From: Fibrobacterota bacterium
GTDB taxonomy: Bacteria; Fibrobacterota; Fibrobacteria; UBA5070
Assembly: GCA_016715065.1 (NCBI GenBank)
Contig: JADKBN010000004.1
Span: forward strand, 124,001-188,000
Length of the DNA stretch: 64,000 nt
Reading direction: 5' to 3'
The translations under genes were made by a program, and so were the position numbers. How positions within the stretch are numbered: position 1 is the stretch's first letter; each line of letters starts with the position of its first letter. This document shows, piece after piece, positions 1-7,359 of this stretch. The notes beneath the pieces were generated by a model. The model was not told where the DNA came from. It did not search any database and saw only the letters and a list, made by a program, of their open reading frames with translations.

Positions 1-891
1 CCCTTGGTGCTCACCACCCATTCCTTGGAGCCATCCCGGCCCTGGAAGACCGAGCAATTGGGCGAAGGCGGATACCGGCTTTCCTGCTGGATCGAACGGA
101 CCGCCTATCGGGAAGCCGACGGTGTGGTGGCGGTTTCCCGCGAGATGGCCCGCGACGTGCAATCGCTTTATGGAGTTGGCCCCTCGCGTGTTCGGGTCAT
201 CCACAACGGCGTCAATCCCGACGACTTCCCTTCCGAACCCACGCCCGGCGTGCTGGAGCGATACGGCATCGACCAGAACCGCCCCTACGTGCTGTTCGTG
301 GCGCGCATCACCCGCCAAAAGGGGATCCGGCATTTTCTCGCCGCCGCCGAACTTTTGGACCCCGGCGTGCAGGTGGTGCTTTGCGCGGCTGCTCCAGACA
401 CGGCTGAACAGGAACGCGAGGTGGAAGCAGCCGTGGGGCGTCTTCAGGCCTCGCGCGGGAATGTGGTGTGGGTGCGCCAGGCCGTGCCCGGCCAGGATCT
501 TCCCTCCATCTACGCGGGAGCGGCGGTGTTCTGCTGCCCCAGCATCTACGAGCCCTTCGGGATCACCAACCTCGAGGCCATGAGCGCTTGCACTCCCGTG
601 GTGGCCACGCGCACCGGCGGCATTCCCGAAATCATCGTCGAAGGCGAAACCGGCTACCTGGTGCCCATCGAACCGATTTCCGTCACCGACCCGGAAGCCC
701 GCGAACCGGAGGCGTTCGCCGCGGCGCTGGCCCAGGCCATGAACCGCATCCTGCGCGATCCCGCATTGGGGCGGCGCATGGGCGAAGCCTCCCGCAAGCG
801 CGTTCTGGAAAAGTTCTCCTGGGCTTCCATCGCCGCACAGACCCTGGACTTCTACAAGGACCTCGCTTCGCGGGGCGTGGACCTGGTCTAG
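1..891 (+). CDS. GT4 glycosyltransferase, glycogen synthase-like (5' truncated)
   Basis: The frame is open from the first base, so the N-terminal Rossmann half lies outside the window. The visible 295 residues are the GT-B C-terminal half. They include a SLEPSRPWK region and an [16 protein letters not shown] helix that closely resemble the GlgA family of actinobacteria (ADP-glucose or UDP-glucose dependent alpha-glucan synthases). The EX7E nucleotide-sugar motif (EPFGITNLE) is near residue 182, followed by GGIPEII and GETGYLV, which are typical of GT4 enzymes. The role inferred is storage glucan (glycogen or maltose-1-phosphate) synthesis in the cytoplasm. It ends five bases before the converging stop of the next gene. 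Another GT4 specificity cannot be excluded without the N-terminus. Confidence 0.8.
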   Translation, partial: PLVLTTHSLEPSRPWKTEQLGEGGYRLSCWIERTAYREADGVVAVSREMARDVQSLYGVGPSRVRVIHNGVNPDDFPSEPTPGVLERYGIDQNRPYVLFVARITRQKGIRHFLAAAELLDPGVQVVLCAAAPDTAEQEREVEAAVGRLQASRGNVVWVRQAVPGQDLPSIYAGAAVFCCPSIYEPFGITNLEAMSACTPVVATRTGGIPEIIVEGETGYLVPIEPISVTDPEAREPEAFAAALAQAMNRILRDPALGRRMGEASRKRVLEKFSWASIAAQTLDFYKDLASRGVDLV

Positions 892-895
892 GAGT

Positions 896-1492
896 TCAGA
901 AAAACTTCAATGGTTCGGGACGGGGGGCTCGCAGAAGCCCCCAAACAAAAATCACGCTGCCCTGGAGGAAATCCTCTGTGGAGGTGATTCCCGCCGCCCC
1001 CTCGATTCCGATTCCGACTCGAGCCCCGTGCCAGACAAGCCTTCCCGCAAGGGAGGCTCCGGATGTTTTGGAGGTCCGCTTCACGTAGTGCTCGGTCGTA
1101 CCGCACAACATGCCCGATTCGCAGCCCTCCCCACCCGTTCTTCCCTGGAAAGGACCTCGGCGGACGAACGTGGCTGCCATCCAGCCCAGCAGGATCTGCT
1201 TGGAAACGGTCCTCCCATTGGCGCCGTAGCCCAGTTGGAGCTGCAGAAGCTCCGTGGATTCGAGAGGGTCGTAACTGGTTCCGATGGGGTCGAGTTCTTC
1301 GCTGACATCGACGGACAATCCGGCCAACAGCCAATCATGGGCGGCAGTGACACAAAATCCACCACCCGGCCCGATGTCGGAAACGGAGATTTTCGGAGCC
1401 ACGTAGAATTGGTCGGTGGGACCTTGGGGAGCTTGAGCCCCTGCCAGGCCGGCGCAGCCGACGAGGGCGGCTATCCAGGCCAGGGAGGCCAT
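896..1492 (-). CDS. Secreted hypothetical protein, last gene of the pyrC operon
   Basis: This 198-residue protein starts with a clear signal peptide (hydrophobic stretch at residues 4-17, cleavage likely after AGA). The mature part is rich in Gly, aromatic residues and short alternating hydrophobic stretches, and it ends in two Phe residues, compatible with a small outer-membrane or surface beta-protein. No family was recognised. Its ATG comes one base after the pyrC stop, so it is probably translated by coupling to pyrC. Three cysteines occur in the mature part, two of them six residues apart. The function is unknown. Confidence 0.6.
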   Translation of the reverse strand: MASLAWIAALVGCAGLAGAQAPQGPTDQFYVAPKISVSDIGPGGGFCVTAAHDWLLAGLSVDVSEELDPIGTSYDPLESTELLQLQLGYGANGRTVSKQILLGWMAATFVRRGPFQGRTGGEGCESGMLCGTTEHYVKRTSKTSGASLAGRLVWHGARVGIGIEGAAGITSTEDFLQGSVIFVWGLLRAPRPEPLKFF

Positions 1493-1493
1493 C

Positions 1494-2495
1494 TCAGATC
1501 ACTTTCCACCGCAGCGCTTCGCCCGCCTTGTAGGGGACCACGCCGTCGACGATTTCCGGCACCTTCCAGTCTTCGCGCACCAAGCGGACGGTGCCCGGGT
1601 TGCGGGGAAGGCGGTAGAAGTCGGCCCCGAAGCCGGCGACAAAATCCGGCAGCTTGTCGCGCTGGCCGGCGTCGTCGAACACCTGGGCGAGGGCCTCCAG
1701 GGCGCAGGGCATGGAATAGACGCCGGCGCAACCGGCCGCGCATTCCTTGCGGTCCTTGCGATGCGGGGCGCTGTCGGAGCCGAAGAAGAACTTGGGATTG
1801 GCGGAGAACGCAGCTTCCCGCAGCGCTTGGCGATCCTGCGGTCGCTTGGCGATGGGTTTGCAGAACAGGTGGGGTTTGAGCATTCCTCCCACCACGTCGT
1901 CGAGGGTGATTTCCAGGTGGTGCAACGTGATGGTCGCCGCGACGTTCGGGCCCAATTCCGTCACCGCCCGCACCGCGGCCGCCGTGGACACGTGTTCCAG
2001 CACGAACCGCACGTCGCCATGGCGGCAGGCCATCTCGGAGAATTCCTCCAGGAAGGCCTCTTCGCGCTCCATGCTGAACACCCCCGGCTTTTCGCCGTGG
2101 CAGCACACGACAAGATTCGTCTTGGCGATGGAGGCCATCAACGGCTCCAGTTCGCGCAGGTCGGAGATGCCGTTCTCGGAATTTGTGGTCACGCCTTCCG
2201 GATAGACCTTCCCCGCCACCGCGCCCGCCCGGGCCAAGGCCAGAAGATCTTCCGGCGAGACGCTGGGAAGGAGCTTGAAGGCCATGAGCGGTTCCAGCCC
2301 GGGGGCGGCCAGGCGGATTCTGTCGCGGTAGTCGCCCAGCCCGGCGGCTTCGGACACGGGGGGCACCAGGTTGGGCATCACCAGCACGCGGGCGAACCGA
2401 CGAGCGGCTTCCATGGCGTAGGCGGGCAGATCTTCGCCCTGCCGCAGATGCACATGGAAATCGTCGGGGCGTGGCAGGATCCAATCGGCGCTCAC
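1494..2495 (-). CDS. pyrC: Dihydroorotase, class II (PyrC type)
   Basis: The enzyme catalyses reversible cyclisation of N-carbamoyl-L-aspartate to dihydroorotate in pyrimidine synthesis, in the cytoplasm. The 333 residues match the usual length of the E. coli-type homodimeric enzyme. Zinc ligands are visible as FHVHLRQG (His14, His16), the lysine expected to be carbamylated in AGKVYPEGVTT near residue 98, CHGEK and LEHVS. The start is GTG at 2495, and it overlaps the TGA of the upstream envelope gene by four bases (GTGA). No other pyrimidine genes are nearby, so the operon is unusual in pairing pyrC with two exported proteins. Confidence 0.95.
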   Translation of the reverse strand: MSADWILPRPDDFHVHLRQGEDLPAYAMEAARRFARVLVMPNLVPPVSEAAGLGDYRDRIRLAAPGLEPLMAFKLLPSVSPEDLLALARAGAVAGKVYPEGVTTNSENGISDLRELEPLMASIAKTNLVVCCHGEKPGVFSMEREEAFLEEFSEMACRHGDVRFVLEHVSTAAAVRAVTELGPNVAATITLHHLEITLDDVVGGMLKPHLFCKPIAKRPQDRQALREAAFSANPKFFFGSDSAPHRKDRKECAAGCAGVYSMPCALEALAQVFDDAGQRDKLPDFVAGFGADFYRLPRNPGTVRLVREDWKVPEIVDGVVPYKAGEALRWKVI

Positions 2496-3556
2496 AGGCG
2501 ATACCCCACCTGGAAATAGAGGCCTGGATCGAACCAGCTCAAGGCGGAGGGTACACGTGTGGAAAGAAACACCCCGCCTTCGGCCAAAAAGCCGTTGGTG
2601 CGATCGGTTCGCACCCCGCCTCGCGCCTCGACGCCGCCGTAGATCCAGCGGGTTTCTTCACCCAGCCCCTTCGCATGGGTGCGCTGGTAGGTTTCGGTGC
2701 CGATCATCCCGCCCAGCGAGCCGATCACCGACCACTTGGAGCGGCCGTCATCCAGACGCCGCCACCAGGCGAGACCACCGAGCAGGTCTCCGGCCCAGAC
2801 TTCGCTGAATTTGTCGTTGTTCCAAGGGGCGCGGATCTGGAGGCCGCCCCAATAATCGCAAGCCCAAGGCTGGATGGGCTTGACGTACTGGCTGTAGCGC
2901 AAACTCATGGAAACCGTGCGGAAGGTGGGGGAGGCGCCCAGCCAGAGAGTGTGATAGATCTTGCGCGGAGTGGCGTCCTGGGTCACGAGCTTGCGGGGAT
3001 CAGCAGCGGTGTCCAAGGGGGGGGTATCCAAAATGCCTGTTTCCGGCTGTGGTTTCATTCCCGGCTTGACCATCGAGATCGCGTCCCGAAGGTGGCTGCG
3101 CAGCATCGAGATCTGTTCCTTGGCCGAGTGGAAGCCTTTGTTCTCGCCATCCACCATCGGGGTAAGCAGAAGGCCGGGGCGCGAGGAATCCACCGATACG
3201 ATGCGCACCTTAACGCGCGATCGCACGGGGTCAGGTCCGGTGGCCATCACAGGCCAGGTTTCCAGCGATTGCAGTTCCAGCCGCACCGGGATCGCATTGG
3301 AATCCGGTACTCCCCACTGGGAGACCATGGCGCGCACCTCCTCGGAAACCGGCTTGGGGGTCCGCAAGGCCACCCGTTCTTCGAAGATGCCGGTTTCGGT
3401 AACACCCAGGCCATTTTTGTCCACAGTGGAAAGCCTGCGCAGGTCACGGACTTCCACCACGCGGATAGGGAGCCGAACCCAGGCAGTGTCGGAGGGGTCC
3501 GACAGGCTCATGGTGACCGGCGCCGCGTAGGCGAGACCAAGGAGCATCGAAATCAT
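2492..3556 (-). CDS. Exported hypothetical protein with probable outer-membrane beta-barrel C-terminus
   Basis: The 354-residue product begins with a short signal peptide (residues 1-12, ending AYAAP). The first half contains a Val/Arg-rich beta domain (residues 20-130) and the second half has alternating amphipathic strands, ending in YFQVGYRL, typical of beta-barrels that finish near an aromatic residue. No known family was recognised. It is the first gene of the minus-strand operon that continues with pyrC (4-base overlap) and the 198-residue exported protein. A divergent small gene starts at 3608, so the 51 bases between 3557 and 3607 must hold the promoters for both directions. A surface or assembly role is inference only. 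Confidence 0.6.
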   Translation of the reverse strand: MISMLLGLAYAAPVTMSLSDPSDTAWVRLPIRVVEVRDLRRLSTVDKNGLGVTETGIFEERVALRTPKPVSEEVRAMVSQWGVPDSNAIPVRLELQSLETWPVMATGPDPVRSRVKVRIVSVDSSRPGLLLTPMVDGENKGFHSAKEQISMLRSHLRDAISMVKPGMKPQPETGILDTPPLDTAADPRKLVTQDATPRKIYHTLWLGASPTFRTVSMSLRYSQYVKPIQPWACDYWGGLQIRAPWNNDKFSEVWAGDLLGGLAWWRRLDDGRSKWSVIGSLGGMIGTETYQRTHAKGLGEETRWIYGGVEARGGVRTDRTNGFLAEGGVFLSTRVPSALSWFDPGLYFQVGYRL

Positions 3557-3607
3557 GATTGCCTCTGAGGGATGATTGTCCGCCTAAGGCATGGTAGAAT
3601 CGTTCCC

Positions 3608-3826
3608 ATGCGAGAAACGGCGGAAAGGCATGTGAAATTGCGGGATGGGTGGACCAGCCAGGAGACCATCGATCGCCTGGAGGGGGAGGCCGAGAAAATG
3701 TACAGACAAGGCTGGCGGTACACCGGCACACACGTGGACGCATTGCTGGAGAATGTCGTCCTGTGCTTTGATCGGGAGGTCATATTAACTCCCATGGCAT
3801 GGAGTCAAGGGGGGTCGAACCCCTGA
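3608..3826 (+). CDS. Small hypothetical protein (DUF4177-like end), running into tRNA-Ala
   Basis: The frame from ATG 3608 gives 72 residues. Its middle (YRQGWRYTG...ENVVLCFDRE) resembles the short DUF4177 pattern, a GW turn followed by a strand ending in F-D/E-R. Upstream, TAGAAT at 3594-3599 could serve as a -10 box. The last 27 bases lie antisense inside the 3' end of the tRNA-Ala gene, so the final nine residues are dictated by tRNA sequence. A shorter native product, now extended by loss of its stop, is possible. The composition looks coding, but the start is unproven. Confidence 0.4.
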   Translation: MRETAERHVKLRDGWTSQETIDRLEGEAEKMYRQGWRYTGTHVDALLENVVLCFDREVILTPMAWSQGGSNP

Positions 3827-3872
3827 CCTCCTGGTTGCAAACCAGGCGCTCTACCAACTGAGCTATAACCCC
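3800..3872 (-). tRNA. tRNA-Ala (anticodon TGC)
   Basis: Read on the minus strand, the 73-nt sequence begins GGGGTTA and ends TGACTCC plus discriminator A, forming a 7-bp acceptor stem. The D-arm AGCTCAGTTGGTAGAGC, the anticodon loop TTTGCAA (TGC) and the T-arm GGGGTTCGACCCC are all present. CCA is not encoded. It lies 12 bases after tRNA-Ile on the same strand and is presumably co-transcribed with it. Confidence 0.95.
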
Positions 3873-3884
3873 GTTTTCACTATA

Positions 3885-3958
3885 TGGGTCCGGATGGACT
3901 CGAACCATCGACCTCCGCCTTATCAGAGCGGCGCTCTAACCAGCTGAGCTACGAACCC
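3885..3958 (-). tRNA. tRNA-Ile (anticodon GAT)
   Basis: Read on the minus strand, the 74-nt gene begins GGGTTCG and ends CGGACCC plus A. It contains the D-arm AGCTCAGCTGGTTAGAGC, the anticodon loop CTGATAA (GAT) and the T-arm ATGGTTCGAGTCCAT. CCA is not encoded. The Ile-Ala pair is the usual content of a 16S-23S spacer, but no rRNA lies on either side here. Confidence 0.95.
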
Positions 3959-4143
3959 TTCGAACCTTCGCGGTAAGAAGGAAGAGGAAAGGTATGCGGA
4001 GGGCTTCGGTTTGGCAAGGGTTGACCCCAAAGTCAACAACACCTTTAAAAAGCTCCCCTTTCCGAGGGCAACATTCGATTACTTCCTTATACAAAGGTGG
4101 GTCGGCCCCTTCATTACCGACCCCAGAGAACAAGGAGCACCGC

Positions 4144-4824
4144 ATGAAGTCTCGCATATCGCGTGGAGCTGTCCTGGCCGGAGTGGCCTTCACCCTTTCG
4201 GCTTGCGAAGCCAAGAAGGAGCCCGCTGCTGCAGGTATGACCAACGACATGGCATCGGCAATCTACAAGGACGATGCCGTCACCATGAAGGCCCTGTTGG
4301 ACAAAGGCGAATCCGTCAATGCCAAGCAAAACGGCCGCACGGCATTGCATATGGCCGCCGAAGGAGGAAAGCTCCAGGTGATAACGACTCTGCTGGCCCG
4401 CAACGCCGACGTGAACATCCCCGACACCAATGGATACACCCCTCTGATGTACGCTGCCAGGGCATGCAAGGATTCGGCCATGGTGAGCCTGATCAGCCAA
4501 GGCGCCAAGCTTGAAAGCAAAGGGGACATGGGCATCACCGCGTTGCACCTAGCCGCAGACAAGGGATGCTTGTCTGGGATCAAGATCCTGATCGAGCGCG
4601 GAGCCGACCCCAAGGCAACCGCAAACAACGGAATAACGGCGCTGGCCTTCGCCCTGAACCGCTACTGGCAAGCTCCGGTGGTCGTGCGCAACGACACCGA
4701 CGTGGTTTTGTTCCTGACGGGCAAGTACGGCCCTGGAGCGGACACCATCAAGCCCACCGCTGAGGCCTATCTGCTGCAGCAAGCGGAAAAGGCCGCAGCC
4801 TCCACCAAGGGTGGAAAGAAGTAG
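4144..4824 (+). CDS. Ankyrin-repeat lipoprotein
   Basis: The 226-residue protein starts at ATG 4144, seven bases after an AAGGAG ribosome site. The first 20 residues form a lipoprotein signal ending in the lipobox LSAC, so the product is probably membrane-anchored in the periplasm or outer membrane. Residues 35-185 contain about four to five ankyrin units (NGRTALHMAAEGGK, NGYTPLMYAA, MGITALHLAADKG, NGITALAFAL). Ankyrin repeats bind partner proteins; periplasmic ankyrin lipoproteins are often linked to catalase or envelope stress, but nothing here names a partner. The gene is monocistronic, followed by a hairpin and a strong terminator, and is convergent with dnaA. Confidence 0.8.
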   Translation: MKSRISRGAVLAGVAFTLSACEAKKEPAAAGMTNDMASAIYKDDAVTMKALLDKGESVNAKQNGRTALHMAAEGGKLQVITTLLARNADVNIPDTNGYTPLMYAARACKDSAMVSLISQGAKLESKGDMGITALHLAADKGCLSGIKILIERGADPKATANNGITALAFALNRYWQAPVVVRNDTDVVLFLTGKYGPGADTIKPTAEAYLLQQAEKAAASTKGGKK

Positions 4825-4830
4825 TAGCCA

Positions 4831-4871
4831 GCGACCATGCCAATCCCTTAAGGAGGGGGTGGCATGGTCGC
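4831..4871 (+). repeat. 12-bp perfect inverted repeat after ankyrin gene
   Basis: GCGACCATGCCA at 4831-4842 is repeated as its exact reverse complement at 4860-4871 around a 17-base loop containing TTAAGGAGGGGG. It lies between the ankyrin lipoprotein stop and its terminator. It has no T-run of its own and may stabilise the mRNA 3' end. Confidence 0.5.
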
Positions 4872-4897
4872 GAAAAGAGACCTTCAAGCAAACCAGA

Positions 4898-4929
4898 GAG
4901 CCGAGCGGAAACGCTCGGCTCTTTTGCTT
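4898..4929 (+). terminator. Rho-independent terminator of the ankyrin gene
   Basis: The arms GAGCCGAGCG and CGCTCGGCTC (10 bp) with a GAAA loop are followed by TTTTGCTT. The T-run is on the plus strand, so it serves the ankyrin gene. It is ten bases from the dnaA stop, which reads toward it. Confidence 0.85.
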
Positions 4930-4938
4930 GGTTGGCGG

Positions 4939-6348
4939 CTAGCCTCGAAAGCGGCCACGCAGCGTTTGGAACGTGTTCGCGAGCTCTTGGTCGGTCGCCA
5001 GCGACTCGCGAGCCGCTTCCAATGAATGGGTGACGGTGCTGTAGTCGCGTCCGAACAAGACCCCGATGGAGTGCAATGTGTTGTCGGTCAGTTCGTGGAT
5101 CAAAAGCATGGCCAGCTGGCGTGCGTGGACCACCGGCCGTTTGCGTGTGCGCGAGCGCATCAAGGCAAGATCGATCTGGAACAGGTCTGCCACCGATTGG
5201 GCGATGGCACCCGGGGAGGCGCTGTTTTTGCGGTTGCGCACGGCGTCGCGGAACACGGCCTCGGCGGTGGAGCGATCCACCTTGCCTCCGCACATGTCGC
5301 TGAAGGCGCACAATTTCAGCAGGGCGCCTTCGAGCTGGCGTACATTGCCCGAGAATTGCTCGGCGATCAGGCCCAGCACGTCCGGAGTCACGTTCCACCC
5401 ACCCTCCAGAGCCTTGCGTCGCAAGATGGCCAGTCGGGTCTCCTGGTCGGGCGCGTTCAGGTCGGCCACGAAGCCGGATTCGATCTGGCGCAGGATCTGG
5501 CGATCGAAATGTTGGACTTCCGAAGGAGGGCGATCGCAAGTGAGGATGATCTGCTTGCGCTGGGCCTGCAGGACACTCATCACATAGACCATCTGCTCGC
5601 GAAACCGCGGCTTGTCCACTTCGCCGCCGAAAAATTGGATGTCGTCCAACAAGAGCACGCTGGCGTCGCGATAGATGTTGTGGAAAGCTTTCAGATCGCC
5701 TTTGCGGGCAACTTCCAAATACTCGCGGGCGAATTCTTCCGAGGTGCGGTAGACCACTTTCCGGGCCACGTCGTGACCTAGGACAAAATGCCCGATCGCG
5801 GTCATGAGATGGGTTTTGCCCAAGCCGGTTCCGCCCACCAAAAGAAGCGGGTTGGCGCGACCGCCGCCGGGATTTTCTGCCACCTGGTTGGCTACCGCCA
5901 AGGCCAGACGATTGCAGTCGCCTTCCACAAAGCTGTCGAAGGTCATCCGAGGAGCGAGCCGAGCTGCCTCCCTGCGCACGGATTCCGCTTGGACCTGCTG
6001 GCGAGGGCTGACCAACCGCAGCAGGGTGTCTGGCGCCTTGCGCGGGGCAGGGGTGCGAAGAATGGGTTCTGTGGATGCGTCTGGCTCGAGCACGATCCGG
6101 ACCTGGACCTCCGCCCCCAGCTCCTCCTTCAATGCACGTTCGATGGTGCTCTTGTGGTGGGTGTGGACGAACTCCTTGGCGATCAGTGTCGGAGCGTGAA
6201 TTTGCAGCAAGCCGTCTTCGCCCCACTCGCCCATCCGCAATGGGGCGAACCAAGCGGCGAAGGCGGCGCGACTCACCTCCCGAGAGATCCTCTCAAGGCT
6301 GACCTGCCACAGACGGTCCGATTCGGAGTGAATCAACAATGAATTCAC
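4939..6348 (-). CDS. dnaA: Chromosomal replication initiator DnaA
   Basis: The product (469 residues, normal length) is the AAA+ ATPase that opens the origin and loads the replicative helicase. Domain I covers roughly residues 10-85, a variable linker runs to 130, and the AAA+ domain holds Walker A GGTGLGKTH (172-180) and Walker B LLLDDIQFF (232-240). Domain IV at the C-terminus contains the DNA-binding signature GRDYSTVTHS. The start is GTG 6348. The upstream region has a perfect DnaA box, consistent with autoregulation. dnaN, gyrB and recF do not follow. The downstream neighbour is the convergent ankyrin lipoprotein, so the classical dnaA operon is not conserved. Confidence 0.97.
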   Translation of the reverse strand: MNSLLIHSESDRLWQVSLERISREVSRAAFAAWFAPLRMGEWGEDGLLQIHAPTLIAKEFVHTHHKSTIERALKEELGAEVQVRIVLEPDASTEPILRTPAPRKAPDTLLRLVSPRQQVQAESVRREAARLAPRMTFDSFVEGDCNRLALAVANQVAENPGGGRANPLLLVGGTGLGKTHLMTAIGHFVLGHDVARKVVYRTSEEFAREYLEVARKGDLKAFHNIYRDASVLLLDDIQFFGGEVDKPRFREQMVYVMSVLQAQRKQIILTCDRPPSEVQHFDRQILRQIESGFVADLNAPDQETRLAILRRKALEGGWNVTPDVLGLIAEQFSGNVRQLEGALLKLCAFSDMCGGKVDRSTAEAVFRDAVRNRKNSASPGAIAQSVADLFQIDLALMRSRTRKRPVVHARQLAMLLIHELTDNTLHSIGVLFGRDYSTVTHSLEAARESLATDQELANTFQTLRGRFRG

Positions 6349-6652
6349 AGTGTTCCAACAGTATGGGGATAAATTAACTGGCTCTGTCGAGATATCCCCC
6401 GGCGTATCAACGACTTATCCACAGTCAACGGGATGAAAGGGTGGAAACTCGGAAGAAAAACACGATAGGCTTCCCTTGGATCCACAAAACCCCGCCAATT
6501 CAGAGCCGTCGGCCGCGACGACCCGAAGAGGAATATAACACCGACCGTCGCTCCAAGCAGAAGGGATTCCGGAGGACTCATGGGAAGGGCGTGGTGGGAG
6601 TCGCGCAAGCGAGTATATTTACAGGCTGAACACCCGCGCGGAAAAAGAGGAT
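6349..6652. other. Candidate oriC / dnaA promoter region with DnaA boxes
   Basis: This 304-bp gap separates dnaA from the divergent unknown gene. It holds a perfect DnaA box TTATCCACA at 6415-6423 (plus strand), a one-mismatch box TTATCCCCA on the minus strand at 6364-6372, and AT-rich patches around 6369-6376 and 6530-6541. Two boxes are few for an origin, so it could instead be only the dnaA autoregulatory promoter. A TATATT -10-like element at 6614-6619 could drive the plus-strand gene. Confidence 0.45.
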
Positions 6653-7168
6653 ATGAGCGACAAGGAAGCGGTCCGGAAACGGATCAACAGTTTCGTAAAC
6701 CCCAAAGATGGGGTAGACAACACGGCAGAGATCACACGTCTGATCAAGAGCGTCTTCGATGATTTCCTGAACCAGGGGTTGACCCCGGAGAAGGCGGCGG
6801 AGAAGGCTCGGATCGAGATCCTGTCGTGGAAGTACCTGTTTCGGGTGCGGAAGTCGGATTTTGCCGATCTGTTGGCGCAGATCGAAAAGGTCTGCTCCAC
6901 CTGCGACTTTTCCAGACTCCTGACTCCTCCGGTGGAGGTGATCGAAGGGGATTCCGGAAAGATCAAGATCTACTTCCGAAAAAAGCGATTCCAGATCCAG
7001 GTGCCCAAAGGCTACCAGATCCAGCCCGCCCACCTGGAGAAGATGTCCAAGACTTTGGAGGAGTTCTACTTCGACAATCTCGACGACTTCTCGGATCGCA
7101 CCCTGAAGGCGACCATGACGGTCGCTCGCATGGAAACCCTGCCGCGCTACGATCTCTGGTTCGAATAA
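6653..7168 (+). CDS. Hypothetical protein divergent from dnaA
   Basis: The 171-residue soluble protein has no signal peptide or membrane segment and is rich in Lys, Asp and Phe. The N-terminal half is predicted helical (residues 1-85). It is followed by a beta-rich basic stretch (KIKIYFRKKRFQIQVPKGYQI, split here by a turn) and another helix. Two cysteines occur as C-x-x-C (CSTC, residues 83-86). No family was recognised. It starts just after AAGAGG. A bidirectional hairpin terminator follows at 7194. Its position beside dnaA suggests a conserved housekeeping role in this lineage, but the sequence alone does not show one. Confidence 0.65.
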   Translation: MSDKEAVRKRINSFVNPKDGVDNTAEITRLIKSVFDDFLNQGLTPEKAAEKARIEILSWKYLFRVRKSDFADLLAQIEKVCSTCDFSRLLTPPVEVIEGDSGKIKIYFRKKRFQIQVPKGYQIQPAHLEKMSKTLEEFYFDNLDDFSDRTLKATMTVARMETLPRYDLWFE

Positions 7169-7193
7169 AAACCTAGGGCAGCAACCGGCAACA

Positions 7194-7224
7194 AAAAACG
7201 GCGACTGTCAACGGCGCCGTTTTT
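7194..7224 (+). terminator. Hairpin terminator with A- and T-runs
   Basis: AAAAACGGCG (7194-7203) pairs with CGCCGTTTTT (7215-7224) around an 11-base loop. The symmetric A and T runs would let it act in either direction, mainly after the gene ending at 7168. Confidence 0.8.
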
Positions 7225-7270
7225 AATCGTTTGTGGGGGCCGGTTGGGATTGCCCAGAAACGCTGCAATT

Positions 7271-7340
7271 ATGTAGAGACGTTGGATTTTGTAGAGACGC
7301 CCCGCCGGGGCGTCTCTACAAAAATTCCACGTCTCTACAT
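7271..7340. repeat. Nested GTAGAGACG palindrome (REP/MITE-like)
   Basis: Four copies of GTAGAGACG or its complement form two nested inverted repeats. The inner arms, GTAGAGACGCCCC and GGGGCGTCTCTAC (7291-7303, 7307-7319), surround GCC. The outer arms begin ATGTAGAGACGT at 7271 and end with its complement at 7340. The whole 70 bp can fold into one almost uninterrupted hairpin. Related GTAGAGACG palindromes are dispersed in many bacterial genomes, for example cyanobacteria; that is general knowledge, not tested here. Confidence 0.75.
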
Positions 7341-7359
7341 GACCAACGCCCCAACCCGA

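Noticed and set aside
4864..4940. Basic small frame after AAGGAGG beyond the ankyrin gene, looking a little like a ribosomal protein
   Set aside because: The frame runs antisense into dnaA and the apparent ribosome site is the loop of an inverted repeat.
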